Source of the DNA: Hymenobacter mucosus
Lineage (GTDB): Bacteria > Bacteroidota > Bacteroidia > Cytophagales > Hymenobacteraceae
Length of the DNA: 64,000 nt
Direction: 5' to 3'
Assembly (NCBI RefSeq): GCF_900188255.1
Contig: NZ_FZNS01000004.1
Coordinates: 124,001 to 188,000 of the forward strand
In this document: positions 8,190-17,081 of the stretch, piece after piece
Numbering within the stretch: position 1 is the first letter of the stretch
How the letters are laid out: each line of letters begins with the position of its first letter
Made by a program: the position numbers and the translations under genes
The notes under the pieces: generated by a model
Told to the model about the DNA's origin: nothing
Seen by the model: the letters and a program-made list of their open reading frames with translations, nothing else
The model's database searches: none

Positions 8190-10319
8190 CTAGTGCGTTA
8201 CTACTATGGCGCAGCGCTGCACGCTACTCTTCGAGGTTAAGCGGGTAGTGTAGAAGCCAGCGGGCAATGCTTCGGTAGAAAAGCTGGTGGTGGCCGCTAC
8301 CCCCGCCGTAGCCGACAGGGTACGATGCCAAACGAGCTGGCCCGTACTACTATACACGTCCAGGCTTACCGTTTCGGAGTGACGGGGCACGAAGGTAAGG
8401 GTGAGGGTAGTGCGGGCAGGGTTGGGGAAAGCCGCTAGCGCCCCGGCCGGCGCTTCGTCCCGCATGGCGAGAGTAGTGCGGCCGCTGTTGAGCGGTACGG
8501 GCATCAAGTCAAGCCGCCAGCGCTGAGCATCGTTGCCGTTGTCGGTGTACTGATGCACGCCGGTGCCAGGGTTGGACAGGTTGTTATCTACGTCGAGGCA
8601 CTGGTTGGTGCCTTTGTGCACCAGCTTCACGTAGCCGTCGCCCAGGCTCACAATCTGCCAGCGTTGGGCGTCATTGCCGTTATCGGTCCACTGCTGCACC
8701 ACGGCTCCAGCACTGGTGCTATTGCCCGCCACTTCCAGGCAGAGGTTGGTGTTACGGTGCCGGATCTTATAGTAGCCGTCGGCCTCGCGCGTAATTACCC
8801 AGCGTTGGGCGTCGCTGCCATTATCGGTGTACTGGTGCAGAGCCGTACCCGCCGTGGCTGAGTTGTCGGGCACATCGAGGCACTGGGTAGTGCCCTTGTG
8901 GGTCAGGCGATAGGTTCCCCCGGATACGATATCCAAGTTAGTCAACGTCAATTTCCAACGTTGTGCATCATTGCCATTATCGGTGTACTGGGCCACATTG
9001 GCGCCGGGGCTGGCGCTATTAGCAGCCACGTCCAAGCATTGGTTGGTGCCCTTGTGCGTGAGCTTGTAAAACCCGCCATCTACGGCCTCCATGCGCCAGC
9101 GCTGGGCGTCGTTGCCATTGTCGGTGTACTGCTGCACGTTGGCGTTAGGACTGACGCTGTTGCCTGCCACGTCCAAGCACTGGCTGGTACCGCGGTGGGT
9201 GAGTTTATAGTATCCATCCGCCTGCAAAGTCACTACCCAACGCTGGGCGTCAGTGCCGTTATCGGTGTACTGCTGCACGTTGGCACCGGCCGCAGAACTA
9301 TTGTCTGCTACTTCTAAGCATTGATTAGTGCCCTTGTGCGTGAGCTTGTACGTCCCTCCCGATACCAAATTATTGATTGGGCAGATACCGCCGGGCACGC
9401 GCGGCGCCACCCCGTAATTGGTCATATTCACCTTTTGGATAGCGCCATCGGCGGCGAAGTACAGCCGGTCGATGGCCACGTAGCGGGTCGAGAAGTTGTT
9501 GTTTTGGTAGCGGTGGTAGGTAATGTAGTACTCGTCGCAGCCGGCAATTTTGGTAATGGAATGGTGACCCGCTCCCTGGTTCTGCGCATCCGACGACAGC
9601 ACTGACCCGCGGTAAGTCCAGGGGCCCAGCGGCGACGTGCTGGTGGCATACTGTACGTTGTAGCTAGCATTGGTCCAGGAGCCGTTCGAGTAAGTCATGT
9701 AATAGGTGCCGTTGCGCTTCACGATATACGGCCCTTCGGTATAGTTCTGGGGCGTGATGTCGCGCGGAGCATCCGGCGTGAAGCTGACCATGTCGGGGTT
9801 CAGTTTGCGGGCTACCAGCCGGCTACCGTTTGACCCTCCGTAGTAGATGTAGGCCTGCCCATCGTCATCCACAAACACGTGGGGGTCGATGATGTCGACG
9901 GTGTAGGGGTCGGAGCCGATGAGAGCTCGCCCCAAGTCCGTGAACGGGCCAATAGGACTGTTACCTACGGCCACCCCAATTTTCACTTCGGCTGAGTAGT
10001 AGAAATAGTATTTGCCGTTGCGGGCTACCACGGAGGGCGCCCAGCCGTTGTAATCTGCCCAGGCGCACTGGGGGCCCACGTCAAAAATTACGCCTTCATC
10101 ACGCCAGCTAGTGAGGTCAGCAGAAGAGAAAGCGTGAAAATCTTGGCCGCCGGTACCCTCGTTGCTCGTGGGGTAGATGTAATAGCGTCCATTAAAATAA
10201 TTCATTTCCGGATCGGCGTGGTAGCCTGCCAGGACGGGGTTAGTACTGGTTTGAGCGCCAACTGGCCAGGCCAGAAGCAGCACAAAGATTAATCGAAAAA
10301 ATAGTAAGTACTTTCTCAT
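8190..10319 (-). CDS. GH43 hydrolase with two ricin-type lectin domains and T9SS signal
   Basis: Modular secreted enzyme of 709 aa. Signal peptide 1-22; GH43 propeller about 25-310 with D36 (YHADPEM), D145 (DIIDPHVFVDDDG) and E195 (YTEGPYIV). Two beta-trefoil ricin/CBM13 domains follow at about 320-460 and 465-605, with six repeats of the pattern CLxV-N-S-AxAG-QQYTDNG-DAQRW. A type IX sorting domain of about 80 residues starts near FPNPARTTLTLTF. I chose the ATG at 10319 because it begins the signal peptide; an upstream in-frame ATG at 10496 would add 59 unrelated residues and overlap the operator. It is the first gene of the leftward operon, behind the operator at 10412. The C-terminal signal predicts export through T9SS to the surface or medium. 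Confidence 0.92.
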   Translation of the reverse strand: MRKYLLFFRLIFVLLLAWPVGAQTSTNPVLAGYHADPEMNYFNGRYYIYPTSNEGTGGQDFHAFSSADLTSWRDEGVIFDVGPQCAWADYNGWAPSVVARNGKYYFYYSAEVKIGVAVGNSPIGPFTDLGRALIGSDPYTVDIIDPHVFVDDDGQAYIYYGGSNGSRLVARKLNPDMVSFTPDAPRDITPQNYTEGPYIVKRNGTYYMTYSNGSWTNASYNVQYATSTSPLGPWTYRGSVLSSDAQNQGAGHHSITKIAGCDEYYITYHRYQNNNFSTRYVAIDRLYFAADGAIQKVNMTNYGVAPRVPGGICPINNLVSGGTYKLTHKGTNQCLEVADNSSAAGANVQQYTDNGTDAQRWVVTLQADGYYKLTHRGTSQCLDVAGNSVSPNANVQQYTDNGNDAQRWRMEAVDGGFYKLTHKGTNQCLDVAANSASPGANVAQYTDNGNDAQRWKLTLTNLDIVSGGTYRLTHKGTTQCLDVPDNSATAGTALHQYTDNGSDAQRWVITREADGYYKIRHRNTNLCLEVAGNSTSAGAVVQQWTDNGNDAQRWQIVSLGDGYVKLVHKGTNQCLDVDNNLSNPGTGVHQYTDNGNDAQRWRLDLMPVPLNSGRTTLAMRDEAPAGALAAFPNPARTTLTLTFVPRHSETVSLDVYSSTGQLVWHRTLSATAGVAATTSFSTEALPAGFYTTRLTSKSSVQRCAIVVTH

Positions 10320-10411
10320 GGTGGGATGGGATATGGGGGACGGGCAAATAGAACTAAAACAACAAGCCAGTGACTTAAAACTAGCTCTACCTAATACGTT
10401 TCTACCACCTA

Positions 10412-10425
10412 TGCAATCGTTTGCA
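10412..10425. promoter_or_regulatory. LacI-type operator (GH43-lectin operon)
   Basis: TGCAATCGTTTGCA matches the locus palindrome at 13 of 14 positions. It lies 92 bp upstream of the GH43-lectin ATG. Confidence 0.68.
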
Positions 10426-10688
10426 ATTGTGCAGGCAGTTGGTACCAGGAATATTTTCTCAGAGAGAAAATCAGCGACATAAGCCGGTGTATGCAAACAA
10501 AATGTATAACTATTTCCACATTTGAAAAGCAGGATTTCAAGTGTGGTTCTAGATTTATCACGCTCTGGGTTAACAAATCTAAGGCAACGAAGCAGCGCTT
10601 ACCCCATGCAAAGTACCTACTACTAGCACGGAACTCAGAAATACTAGAACGGGAGTAACGCTGCAAGCTAACTTTACAGGATTACTTA

Positions 10689-10702
10689 TGCAAACGTTTG
10701 CA
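10689..10702. promoter_or_regulatory. LacI-type operator (GH172 operon)
   Basis: Perfect copy of TGCAAACGTTTGCA, 65 bp upstream of the GH172 ATG at 10768. Confidence 0.75.
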
Positions 10703-10767
10703 TTTTTCTCTGCATCTTGGCCCACGCATTCCCGCACTCGATCCGTCCCACCTACCGCCCACCCGTT

Positions 10768-11934
10768 ATGCCGCTGCTCGTACGCACCTTGTGTTTACTG
10801 GTCTTACTGGGCTTACCGTGTCTCAGCCACGCCCAACGAACTACCTTTAATGGGCTAGGGTCCGACTTGAGCAACCTCTACCGCCTCTCCGACGCCAAGA
10901 CCCGCTCTATCAGCCCGGAAAATTTCACTGGAGCCAAAGGCCAGGGCGGGCGGGCTACTACGGGCACGGGCCAGAACGCTTCCCGCGACCTAGGCCTGGG
11001 CTGGAAGGTGAGCCCAAGCATCATCATCAAAGCTGGCCAAACCGCCGTGGTGGCCGAAATCGACGGGTCTGGTGCCATTCAGCACATCTGGCTCACCCCA
11101 ACCGGCATTTGGCGCTTTGCCATTCTGCGCATGTATTGGGACGATGAGAAGACCCCCTCGGTAGAAGTACCAGTAGGCGACTTCTTCGGGCAGGGCTGGG
11201 GCGAAACGGCGTTGCTCAACTCCATTCCCGTGACGGTAAATCCGGGCAGCGCCTTCAACTGCTACTGGCAGATGCCTTTCCGCAAGAAGTGCCGCATTAC
11301 GCTGGAGAATATTGATGAGAAGGACATGTTTCTGTACTACCAAGTAGACTATACGCTGACGGAGGTGCCCAACGATGCCGCGTACTTTCACGCTCAGTTT
11401 CGGCGCCAAAACCCAACCAAATACAAGGTACCCTATACTATTCTGGACGGGGTGAAGGGCCGGGGCCAATACGTGGGCACCTATATCGCCTGGGGCGTAA
11501 ACAGCAACGACTGGTGGGGTGAGGGCGAAATCAAGTTTTTCCTGGATGGCGATGGGCAGTTTCCCACCATCAACGGCACGGGCACCGAGGACTACTTCCT
11601 GGGCTCCTATAATTTCGAGGACAAAAAAACCCGCCAGTACCAAGAATACTCTACGCCTTACGCGGGCCTGCACCAGGTTATTCGGCCCGATGGCCTCTAC
11701 CGCGCCAACCAGCGCTTTGGCATGTACCGCTGGCACATTCCGGACCCCATTCGCTTCGCTTCCGATTTGCGGGTAACTATTCAAGCCCTGGGCTGGCGCT
11801 ACAACGGCCGCTACCTCCCTTTGCAGGACGACGTAGCTTCCGTAGCCTATTGGTACCAGACCGAGCCCCATGCTCCCTTTCCGGCCCTGCCTTCCAAAGA
11901 TGACCTAGAAGTAAATCTGGGCCCAGCCCGCTAA
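10768..11934 (+). CDS. GH172 (DUF2961) family glycoside hydrolase
   Basis: DUF2961 proteins form family GH172, whose characterised members act on alpha-D-fructofuranosides and D-arabinofuranosides. Supporting segments are IDGSGAIQHIWLTP, the acidic cluster GEGEIKFFLDGDG (E252, E254) and GTEDYFLGSYNF (E274), where the catalytic glutamates are expected. The start is the ATG at 10768 because it begins a clean signal peptide (MPLLVRTLCLLVLLGL, then HAQ), giving 388 aa; an upstream in-frame TTG at 10717 adds no recognisable sequence. It is the first gene of the rightward operon, 48 bp before the next gene. The family is confident; D-arabinofuranosidase versus fructofuranosidase activity is open. 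Confidence 0.87.
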   Translation: MPLLVRTLCLLVLLGLPCLSHAQRTTFNGLGSDLSNLYRLSDAKTRSISPENFTGAKGQGGRATTGTGQNASRDLGLGWKVSPSIIIKAGQTAVVAEIDGSGAIQHIWLTPTGIWRFAILRMYWDDEKTPSVEVPVGDFFGQGWGETALLNSIPVTVNPGSAFNCYWQMPFRKKCRITLENIDEKDMFLYYQVDYTLTEVPNDAAYFHAQFRRQNPTKYKVPYTILDGVKGRGQYVGTYIAWGVNSNDWWGEGEIKFFLDGDGQFPTINGTGTEDYFLGSYNFEDKKTRQYQEYSTPYAGLHQVIRPDGLYRANQRFGMYRWHIPDPIRFASDLRVTIQALGWRYNGRYLPLQDDVASVAYWYQTEPHAPFPALPSKDDLEVNLGPAR

Positions 11935-11982
11935 CCGGGTATTCCTTTCCCTCGCTCTTTTCATCCCCCCCTTTCACTCCGC

Positions 11983-14493
11983 ATGCGTTTCTCTCCTTTC
12001 CGCATTGACTGGTTGCGGCTAGTTGGCCTGAGCACGACGGCCCTGCTGGCTTGTACTGCTGTAGTAAGCGAAGCCCAACAACTGCGCCCACCGGCCTACC
12101 CCCTCGTCACCCACGACCCCTACTTTAGCCTTTGGTCGTTTCAGGATACGCTGGCCGCGGCGCCTACCCGCCACTGGACCGGTGAACCACAGGCCCTGGA
12201 AGGCGTAGTGCGCGTAGATGGCAAAGCCTACCAGTTGCTGGGGCGCACCGCCCCGGAGTACCGCGCTATCATTCCCACGGTTCAGGAAAAGCCCTATACG
12301 GCCCAGTACGTCACCACCGCCCCGGCGGCGGGCTGGGAAAAGCCCAATTTTGCGGGCGCCAGTAGCTGGAAGACCGGCGCTGCTCCCTTCACCGATAACA
12401 AAACCCTGCAAGGCACGGCGTGGTCGGAAGGTGATATTTGGGTGCGCCGTACCGTAACAGTAGCTGGCCCGCTCCCCAAGGGCAAACTTGCCTTGCAGCT
12501 CTGGCACGACGATGATGTGGAGGTGTACCTTAACGGCATTCTGCTCACGAAACAGAAAAACTACAACGGCTCCTACGAATACTTCGCCCTTTCAGAGGCG
12601 GCCCGGGGGGCGTTGCGCCAGGGTGAAAACCTGCTGGCCATGCACTGCACCAGCCCCCAGGGGGGCGAACACCTGGATGCGGGATTATACGAGGAATTGC
12701 CCCAGCCCTACCTGCCCGCGGCGCGCCAAACCGGCGCAACCGTTACGGCCACCCAAACTACCTATTCCTTCGAGGCAGGCCCAGTACGGCTTACGCTGAA
12801 CTTTCTTTCGCCGCTGCTGCTCGATGAGCTGGAAACGGTAGCCCGCCCCGTCAGCTACGTAACCCTGACGGCCACCCCCACCGATGGCCGCGCCCACGCC
12901 GTGCAAATGCTGCTTACCGAAGCGGGTACAATGGCTAGCAATACCCCTTACCAAGCCGTAACCACCCAGGCGGGACGCACCACCACGCTGGGCTGGCAGG
13001 CAGTAGGCACCACGGCCCAACCTGTACTAGGCAAGGCCGGCGACAACGTGCGCATCGACTGGGGCCAAGCCTACTTGGCTGCTCCTGGCGCCACCCGCCT
13101 CACAGCCGGCCTAGCTCCCGACCTGAAGGCGGCCTTCCTGAAAACGGGCACCTTACCTGCTGCTACCAAACCCACCAGCGGCCCCGCCCAGCGCGTGGCC
13201 TTAGGCGCAGTATTAGACCTCGGCACCGCTAGTAAAGCCGTGGAGCGCCACCTGCTACTCGGCTACGACGACCAATACGCCGTGCAGTATTTCGGGCAGA
13301 ACCTACGGGGCTGGTGGCGCCGTGCCCCCGGCATGACCATGGAAAAAACCCTGCTGGCGGCTGAGGCCGACTATTCCCGCCTGCGCCAGAAATGCACCGC
13401 CTTCGACAAAAGCCTGTATGCCGAAGCTCTGGCCGCCGGAGGGAAGCAATACGCCGACCTGTGTCAACTAGCCTACCGCCAGGCCATTGCCGCCCATAAA
13501 ATCGTGGCCGGCCCCAAAGGCGAAGTGCTGTTCTTATCGAAGGAAAACTTCAGCAACGGCTCCATTGGCACCGTCGATGTCACGTATCCATCGGCGCCCC
13601 TGTTTTTGCGCTACAACAACGAATTGGCCAAGGGTCTGCTGCGCTTCATCTTTGATTACAGTGAATCGGGGCGCTGGAAAAAAGACTTCCCGGCTCACGA
13701 CGTGGGTACCTACCCCTTAGCCAACGGCCAAACCTACGGGGAAGACATGCCCGTGGAGGAAGCCGGCAACATGCTCATCCTGACCGCCGCTGTGGTGAAA
13801 GTAGATGGCAAGCCCGATTTTGCCCGTCAGCACTGGCCCACGCTCACCAAATGGGTAGGCTTTCTGAAGCGGGACGGGTTCGACCCCGCCAACCAGCTCA
13901 GCACCGACGATTTTGCCGGCCACTTAGCCCGCAACACCAACCTCTCGGTGAAGGCCATCATGGGTATTGCCAGCTATGGGCAGCTAGCGCGGCAACTCGG
14001 CGACGAAAAAACGGCTACCGAATACCTGGCGCTAGCTCGCGACATGGCCCGGCGCTGGCAAACCATGGCCCAGGATGGAAACCACTATGCTCTCACGTTC
14101 GACAAACCCGCCGGCTCTTGGAGCCAGAAGTACAACTTGGTATGGGACAAGCTACTAGGGCTTAATGTCTTTCCTCCAGAAGTGGTGCGCCAGGAGATGG
14201 CCTTCTACCTCAACCATCAGCAGCGCTATGGCCTACCCTTAGACAGCCGTCGCACCTATACCAAATCTGACTGGATAATCTGGACGGCCACGTTGGCCGA
14301 CAACCCGGCCGACTTCCAGGCTCTAGTGAATCCCGTTTGGCAATTCGCCAACGACTCACCCAGCCGCGTACCCCTTACCGACTGGCACGAAACCACCGAC
14401 GCCCGCCAGTCGGGGTTTCAAGCTCGCTCAGTGGTAGGCGGCTATTTCATCAAGATGCTGGATGCCCACTTGGCAAAGCAGCCCAAGCCGTAA
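11983..14493 (+). CDS. DUF4964-DUF5127-DUF4965-DUF1793 (GtaA-like six-hairpin) secreted protein
   Basis: 836-aa secreted protein. Signal peptide about 1-31; N-terminal DUF4964-like strand region (YPLVTHDPYFSLWS); an inserted jelly-roll of about 125 residues (GWEKPNFAG to GLYEELPQPY) resembling the sugar-binding domain of GH2 enzymes; then DUF5127-, DUF4965- and DUF1793-like parts ending in a six-hairpin barrel (WHETTDARQSGFQARSVVGGYF). Database names such as glutaminase A come from a fungal relative and are not convincing here. The location inside an operator-controlled hydrolase operon suggests a glycan-active enzyme, and the barrel fold fits that. I cannot name a substrate. Confidence 0.85.
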   Translation: MRFSPFRIDWLRLVGLSTTALLACTAVVSEAQQLRPPAYPLVTHDPYFSLWSFQDTLAAAPTRHWTGEPQALEGVVRVDGKAYQLLGRTAPEYRAIIPTVQEKPYTAQYVTTAPAAGWEKPNFAGASSWKTGAAPFTDNKTLQGTAWSEGDIWVRRTVTVAGPLPKGKLALQLWHDDDVEVYLNGILLTKQKNYNGSYEYFALSEAARGALRQGENLLAMHCTSPQGGEHLDAGLYEELPQPYLPAARQTGATVTATQTTYSFEAGPVRLTLNFLSPLLLDELETVARPVSYVTLTATPTDGRAHAVQMLLTEAGTMASNTPYQAVTTQAGRTTTLGWQAVGTTAQPVLGKAGDNVRIDWGQAYLAAPGATRLTAGLAPDLKAAFLKTGTLPAATKPTSGPAQRVALGAVLDLGTASKAVERHLLLGYDDQYAVQYFGQNLRGWWRRAPGMTMEKTLLAAEADYSRLRQKCTAFDKSLYAEALAAGGKQYADLCQLAYRQAIAAHKIVAGPKGEVLFLSKENFSNGSIGTVDVTYPSAPLFLRYNNELAKGLLRFIFDYSESGRWKKDFPAHDVGTYPLANGQTYGEDMPVEEAGNMLILTAAVVKVDGKPDFARQHWPTLTKWVGFLKRDGFDPANQLSTDDFAGHLARNTNLSVKAIMGIASYGQLARQLGDEKTATEYLALARDMARRWQTMAQDGNHYALTFDKPAGSWSQKYNLVWDKLLGLNVFPPEVVRQEMAFYLNHQQRYGLPLDSRRTYTKSDWIIWTATLADNPADFQALVNPVWQFANDSPSRVPLTDWHETTDARQSGFQARSVVGGYFIKMLDAHLAKQPKP

Positions 14494-14684
14494 GCTGTCA
14501 CCACAACCCGAAAAGACAGTCTTGCTAAGCGCAGCCAGAGCAGCTCTACCGCTTCCTTGCACTACCATTAGAAAGCTAACAGTAGAATCATTGCCGCTCA
14601 GCACTGCCAGCCCCTACCTAGTATCCCAGGCGTGGCCCATTCGCCCCAGACCTCGCCTATCTTCTCGTCAACTCTCCCATCACC

Positions 14685-15755
14685 ATGCCTTCTCGTCGTC
14701 ATTTTTTGCAGCAGGCCACTGCGGGGCTTGCCTCCCTTGCCCTCCTTAACCAAGGCGCCGCCCGCGCTGCCGCCCGCACCTACACCAACCCAGTATACGC
14801 CGGCCAGTTTCCCGACCCGTTTGTGCTGCGCCACCAAGGCCGCTATTATGCCTTCGGAACCACCGGCCAGGGCCGCACCACCGATGGCCGTATCTTTACT
14901 GTGCTCACCTCCAGCAACCTAGTAGACTGGAAACCCGCTGGCGGAGCCCTAACGCCTCCTGCCGGCGCCGAAGGAGCCGATTTCTGGGCTCCGGAAGTGG
15001 TGTACCACAATGGCACATTTTACATGTACTACTCTATGGGTGGCGGTGCCATTGGAGCCAGCGTGGGCCACCGCCTGCACGTGGCTACCAGCAAAACGCC
15101 CCAGGGGCCCTACCAACAAGTAGCGCTGATGGATGTACCTGCCAGCAAGTTTACCATTGATGCCCATCCCTTCCAGGATACCGATGGGCAATGGTACCTG
15201 TTTTACGCCCGCGACTTCATTGACACCGACAACGGGTACCGCCCCGGAACCGGCCTTGTAGTGGACCGCCTCCTCGACATGACCCGGCTGGCAGGCGAAA
15301 GCCGCACGGTAATGCGGGCCCGCCACGACTGGACGGTATTTGAGAAGAACCGGACCATGCCCCTCTACGACAACAAAACCTTTGCGGAGTGGCATACGCT
15401 GGAAGGCCCCTTCGTGCGCAAACACGGCGGTAAGTACTACTGCTTTTACAGCGGGGCCAACTTCCTAACCCCGCGTTACGGCGTAGACTACTGCGTTGCG
15501 GACTCCATCTTAGGCCCCTACTCTGATGCTGGCGCGGAGAAAGGCCCCCGGGTATTGCACGCGGTAGCAGGCCATGTACGCGGCCCCGGCCACCACTCGC
15601 ACGTACTCAGCCCCGATGGAAAAACTGAATACTTGGTGTACCACGCCTGGGACACTGGTATGAAAGAGCGGCAGTTGTGCATTGATAAGCTAGCCTGGAC
15701 GGCCCAGGGTCCTCGCTGCCAAGGCCCTACCTACACGCCGCAGCCTCTCCCCTAA
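14685..15755 (+). CDS. GH43 family glycoside hydrolase with Tat-like leader
   Basis: Single-domain GH43 enzyme (356 aa). The N terminus MPSRRHFLQQ followed by a hydrophobic segment matches the twin-arginine (Tat) consensus SRRxFL, unlike the Sec leaders on the other GH43 proteins here. Candidate catalytic residues are the Asp in GQFPDPFVLRHQG, the Asp in FTIDAHPFQDTDG and the Glu in TLEGPFVRKHGG. GHVRGPGHHSHV fits the calcium/histidine site seen in many GH43 propellers. It is third in the rightward operon, 191 bp after the DUF4965 gene. It is likely an exo-acting arabinofuranosidase or related enzyme; the subfamily is unresolved. Confidence 0.88.
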   Translation: MPSRRHFLQQATAGLASLALLNQGAARAAARTYTNPVYAGQFPDPFVLRHQGRYYAFGTTGQGRTTDGRIFTVLTSSNLVDWKPAGGALTPPAGAEGADFWAPEVVYHNGTFYMYYSMGGGAIGASVGHRLHVATSKTPQGPYQQVALMDVPASKFTIDAHPFQDTDGQWYLFYARDFIDTDNGYRPGTGLVVDRLLDMTRLAGESRTVMRARHDWTVFEKNRTMPLYDNKTFAEWHTLEGPFVRKHGGKYYCFYSGANFLTPRYGVDYCVADSILGPYSDAGAEKGPRVLHAVAGHVRGPGHHSHVLSPDGKTEYLVYHAWDTGMKERQLCIDKLAWTAQGPRCQGPTYTPQPLP

Positions 15756-15768
15756 AGCCGCGGGTTGC

Positions 15769-15824
15769 ATTTCGAGGTAGGGCGGCACCCTGGCTACTGT
15801 ACCTGCCCCGCCCTACCTCGAAAT
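15769..15824 (+). terminator. long hairpin between GH43 and the lacI-type gene
   Basis: Perfect 17-bp arms (ATTTCGAGGTAGGGCGG and its complement) with a 22-nt loop, starting 13 bp after the GH43 stop. No T-run follows. It may end or attenuate the operon so that the regulator is mostly transcribed from its own promoter, or it may stabilise the upstream mRNA. Confidence 0.6.
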
Positions 15825-15827
15825 CTA

Positions 15828-15867
15828 TGCGTACGTTTGCGCAAATAGTTGCACACTATTTGCGCAA
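15828..15867. promoter_or_regulatory. probable autoregulatory operator region of the lacI-type gene
   Basis: TGCGTACGTTTGCG at 15828-15841 matches the locus operator at 11 of 14 positions. It runs into an inverted repeat with 13-bp arms (TTGCGCAAATAGT at 15837-15849 and its complement at 15855-15867), each arm containing the palindrome TTGCGCAA. The cluster lies before the TTG start at 15905 and suggests self-repression. Confidence 0.5.
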
Positions 15868-15904
15868 GCAGTTGTGCTCTCATGTTCTGCTAACCCCCAC
15901 GAAT

Positions 15905-16939
15905 TTGTCACGCAACAAAGCTTCCATTTCCGACCTGGCCCGCCAATTGGGCGTGTCCGTTTCTACCGTTTCGCGCGCCCTGAGCGATAAAGCCAGCATC
16001 AGTGACGCTACCAAGAAGAAGGTGTGGAAGCTAGCCAAAGAATTGCACTACCAGCCCAATCATTTGGCCGCCGGATTGCGCAAGGGCCGCAGCAATTTGC
16101 TGGGGGTAATGGTGCCCCACATCGACGGGCACTTTTTTACGATGGTGGTGAAGGGCATTGAGACCGTGGCCTCCAAGGCGGGGTTCAACGTGATGATCTG
16201 CCAGTCGAATGAAGACGTGGCACACGAGCGCAAAAACATTGAAACCCTGCTCAGCGCCCAGGTAGAGGGCATTTTGGTGTCGCTGGCGCGCACCACGCGC
16301 GACTTCAAGCACTTTGAGAAAGTCCGCAAGCAAGAGATTCCGCTAGTATTTTTCGACCGGGTGCTGGACGGACTGGACGTAAGTGCCGTGGTGATTGATG
16401 ACCGAGAAGGCGGCTACCAAGCTACCAAGCACTTAATTCAGCAAGGCTACCGTCGGATTGCCCACTTTGGCGGGCCCCAATACCTGAACATTTACAAGCA
16501 CCGCCGCCAGGGCTACATTGATGCTCTGTTGGAGGCTGGCCTCCCGGTAGAGGAAGAACTGGTTTTCTACTGCGACATGACCCAGGAGGACGGCGTACGG
16601 GGCATGCAGCAGATGCTGGCCCTACGCCAGCGCCCCGACGCTGTATTCTCATCCAGCGACTTTTCCGTGGTGGGCGCCTTGCAGGAGCTGAAGCGCCACC
16701 ATTTGCGCGTGCCCACCGATATAGCGTTGGTAGGCTTCAGCAACGAAACCTTTACCTCCCTCACCGAGCCCATGCTCACCTCCGTCGACCAGCGGTGCGA
16801 GCAGATGGGGCAGTCGGCGGTGCGCCTGTTTCTGGAAATGCGCGACGAGACAAGCAGCGCCTTTTCGCCCCGCCGCGTAGTGCTCCAGCCCGACTTACTT
16901 ATCCGGGAATCGTCGCAGCGGCCCGGGCGGCGGCAGTAG
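15905..16939 (+). CDS. LacI/GalR-family transcriptional repressor
   Basis: DNA-binding regulator of the surrounding locus. The N-terminal helix-turn-helix (ISDLARQLGVSVSTVSRALSD) and hinge (HYQPNHLAAGLRKGRSN) are typical. A periplasmic-binding-protein-like sensor domain follows (LLGVMVPHIDGHFF through VALVGFSNETFTSL). The TTG at 15905 gives 344 aa, the usual family length, with only six residues before the helix-turn-helix. The in-frame ATG at 15827 would give 370 aa but lies inside operator-like palindromes, so I treat it as upstream of the true start. The effector is probably a mono- or oligosaccharide released from the polymer (arabinose- or galactose-containing), which is inference. Confidence 0.9.
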   Translation: MSRNKASISDLARQLGVSVSTVSRALSDKASISDATKKKVWKLAKELHYQPNHLAAGLRKGRSNLLGVMVPHIDGHFFTMVVKGIETVASKAGFNVMICQSNEDVAHERKNIETLLSAQVEGILVSLARTTRDFKHFEKVRKQEIPLVFFDRVLDGLDVSAVVIDDREGGYQATKHLIQQGYRRIAHFGGPQYLNIYKHRRQGYIDALLEAGLPVEEELVFYCDMTQEDGVRGMQQMLALRQRPDAVFSSSDFSVVGALQELKRHHLRVPTDIALVGFSNETFTSLTEPMLTSVDQRCEQMGQSAVRLFLEMRDETSSAFSPRRVVLQPDLLIRESSQRPGRRQ

Positions 16940-17081
16940 CATTAGCTTGCGCCCTAGTGTTCAGTTGAGGTAGCTCGGCAGTAGGCCCGTCAGAAAAAAT
17001 TTCTGCCTGGGTTTCCAACATTTCCCCGGCTACGGGCTTGTAGGAGCTACGTCCACGCGGGCCGGAGCCTACTTAACACGC

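Larger units (their letters stand above)
10320..10767. promoter_or_regulatory. divergent control region between the two hydrolase operons
   Basis: This 448-bp gap separates the leftward GH43-lectin operon from the rightward GH172 operon. It holds two operators (10412-10425 and 10689-10702), one near each start. A possible minus-strand -7 element TAGATTTG lies at 10581-10574, and a weak plus-strand TAACTTTA at 10669-10676. No convincing -33 elements or short genes are seen. Confidence 0.55.
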
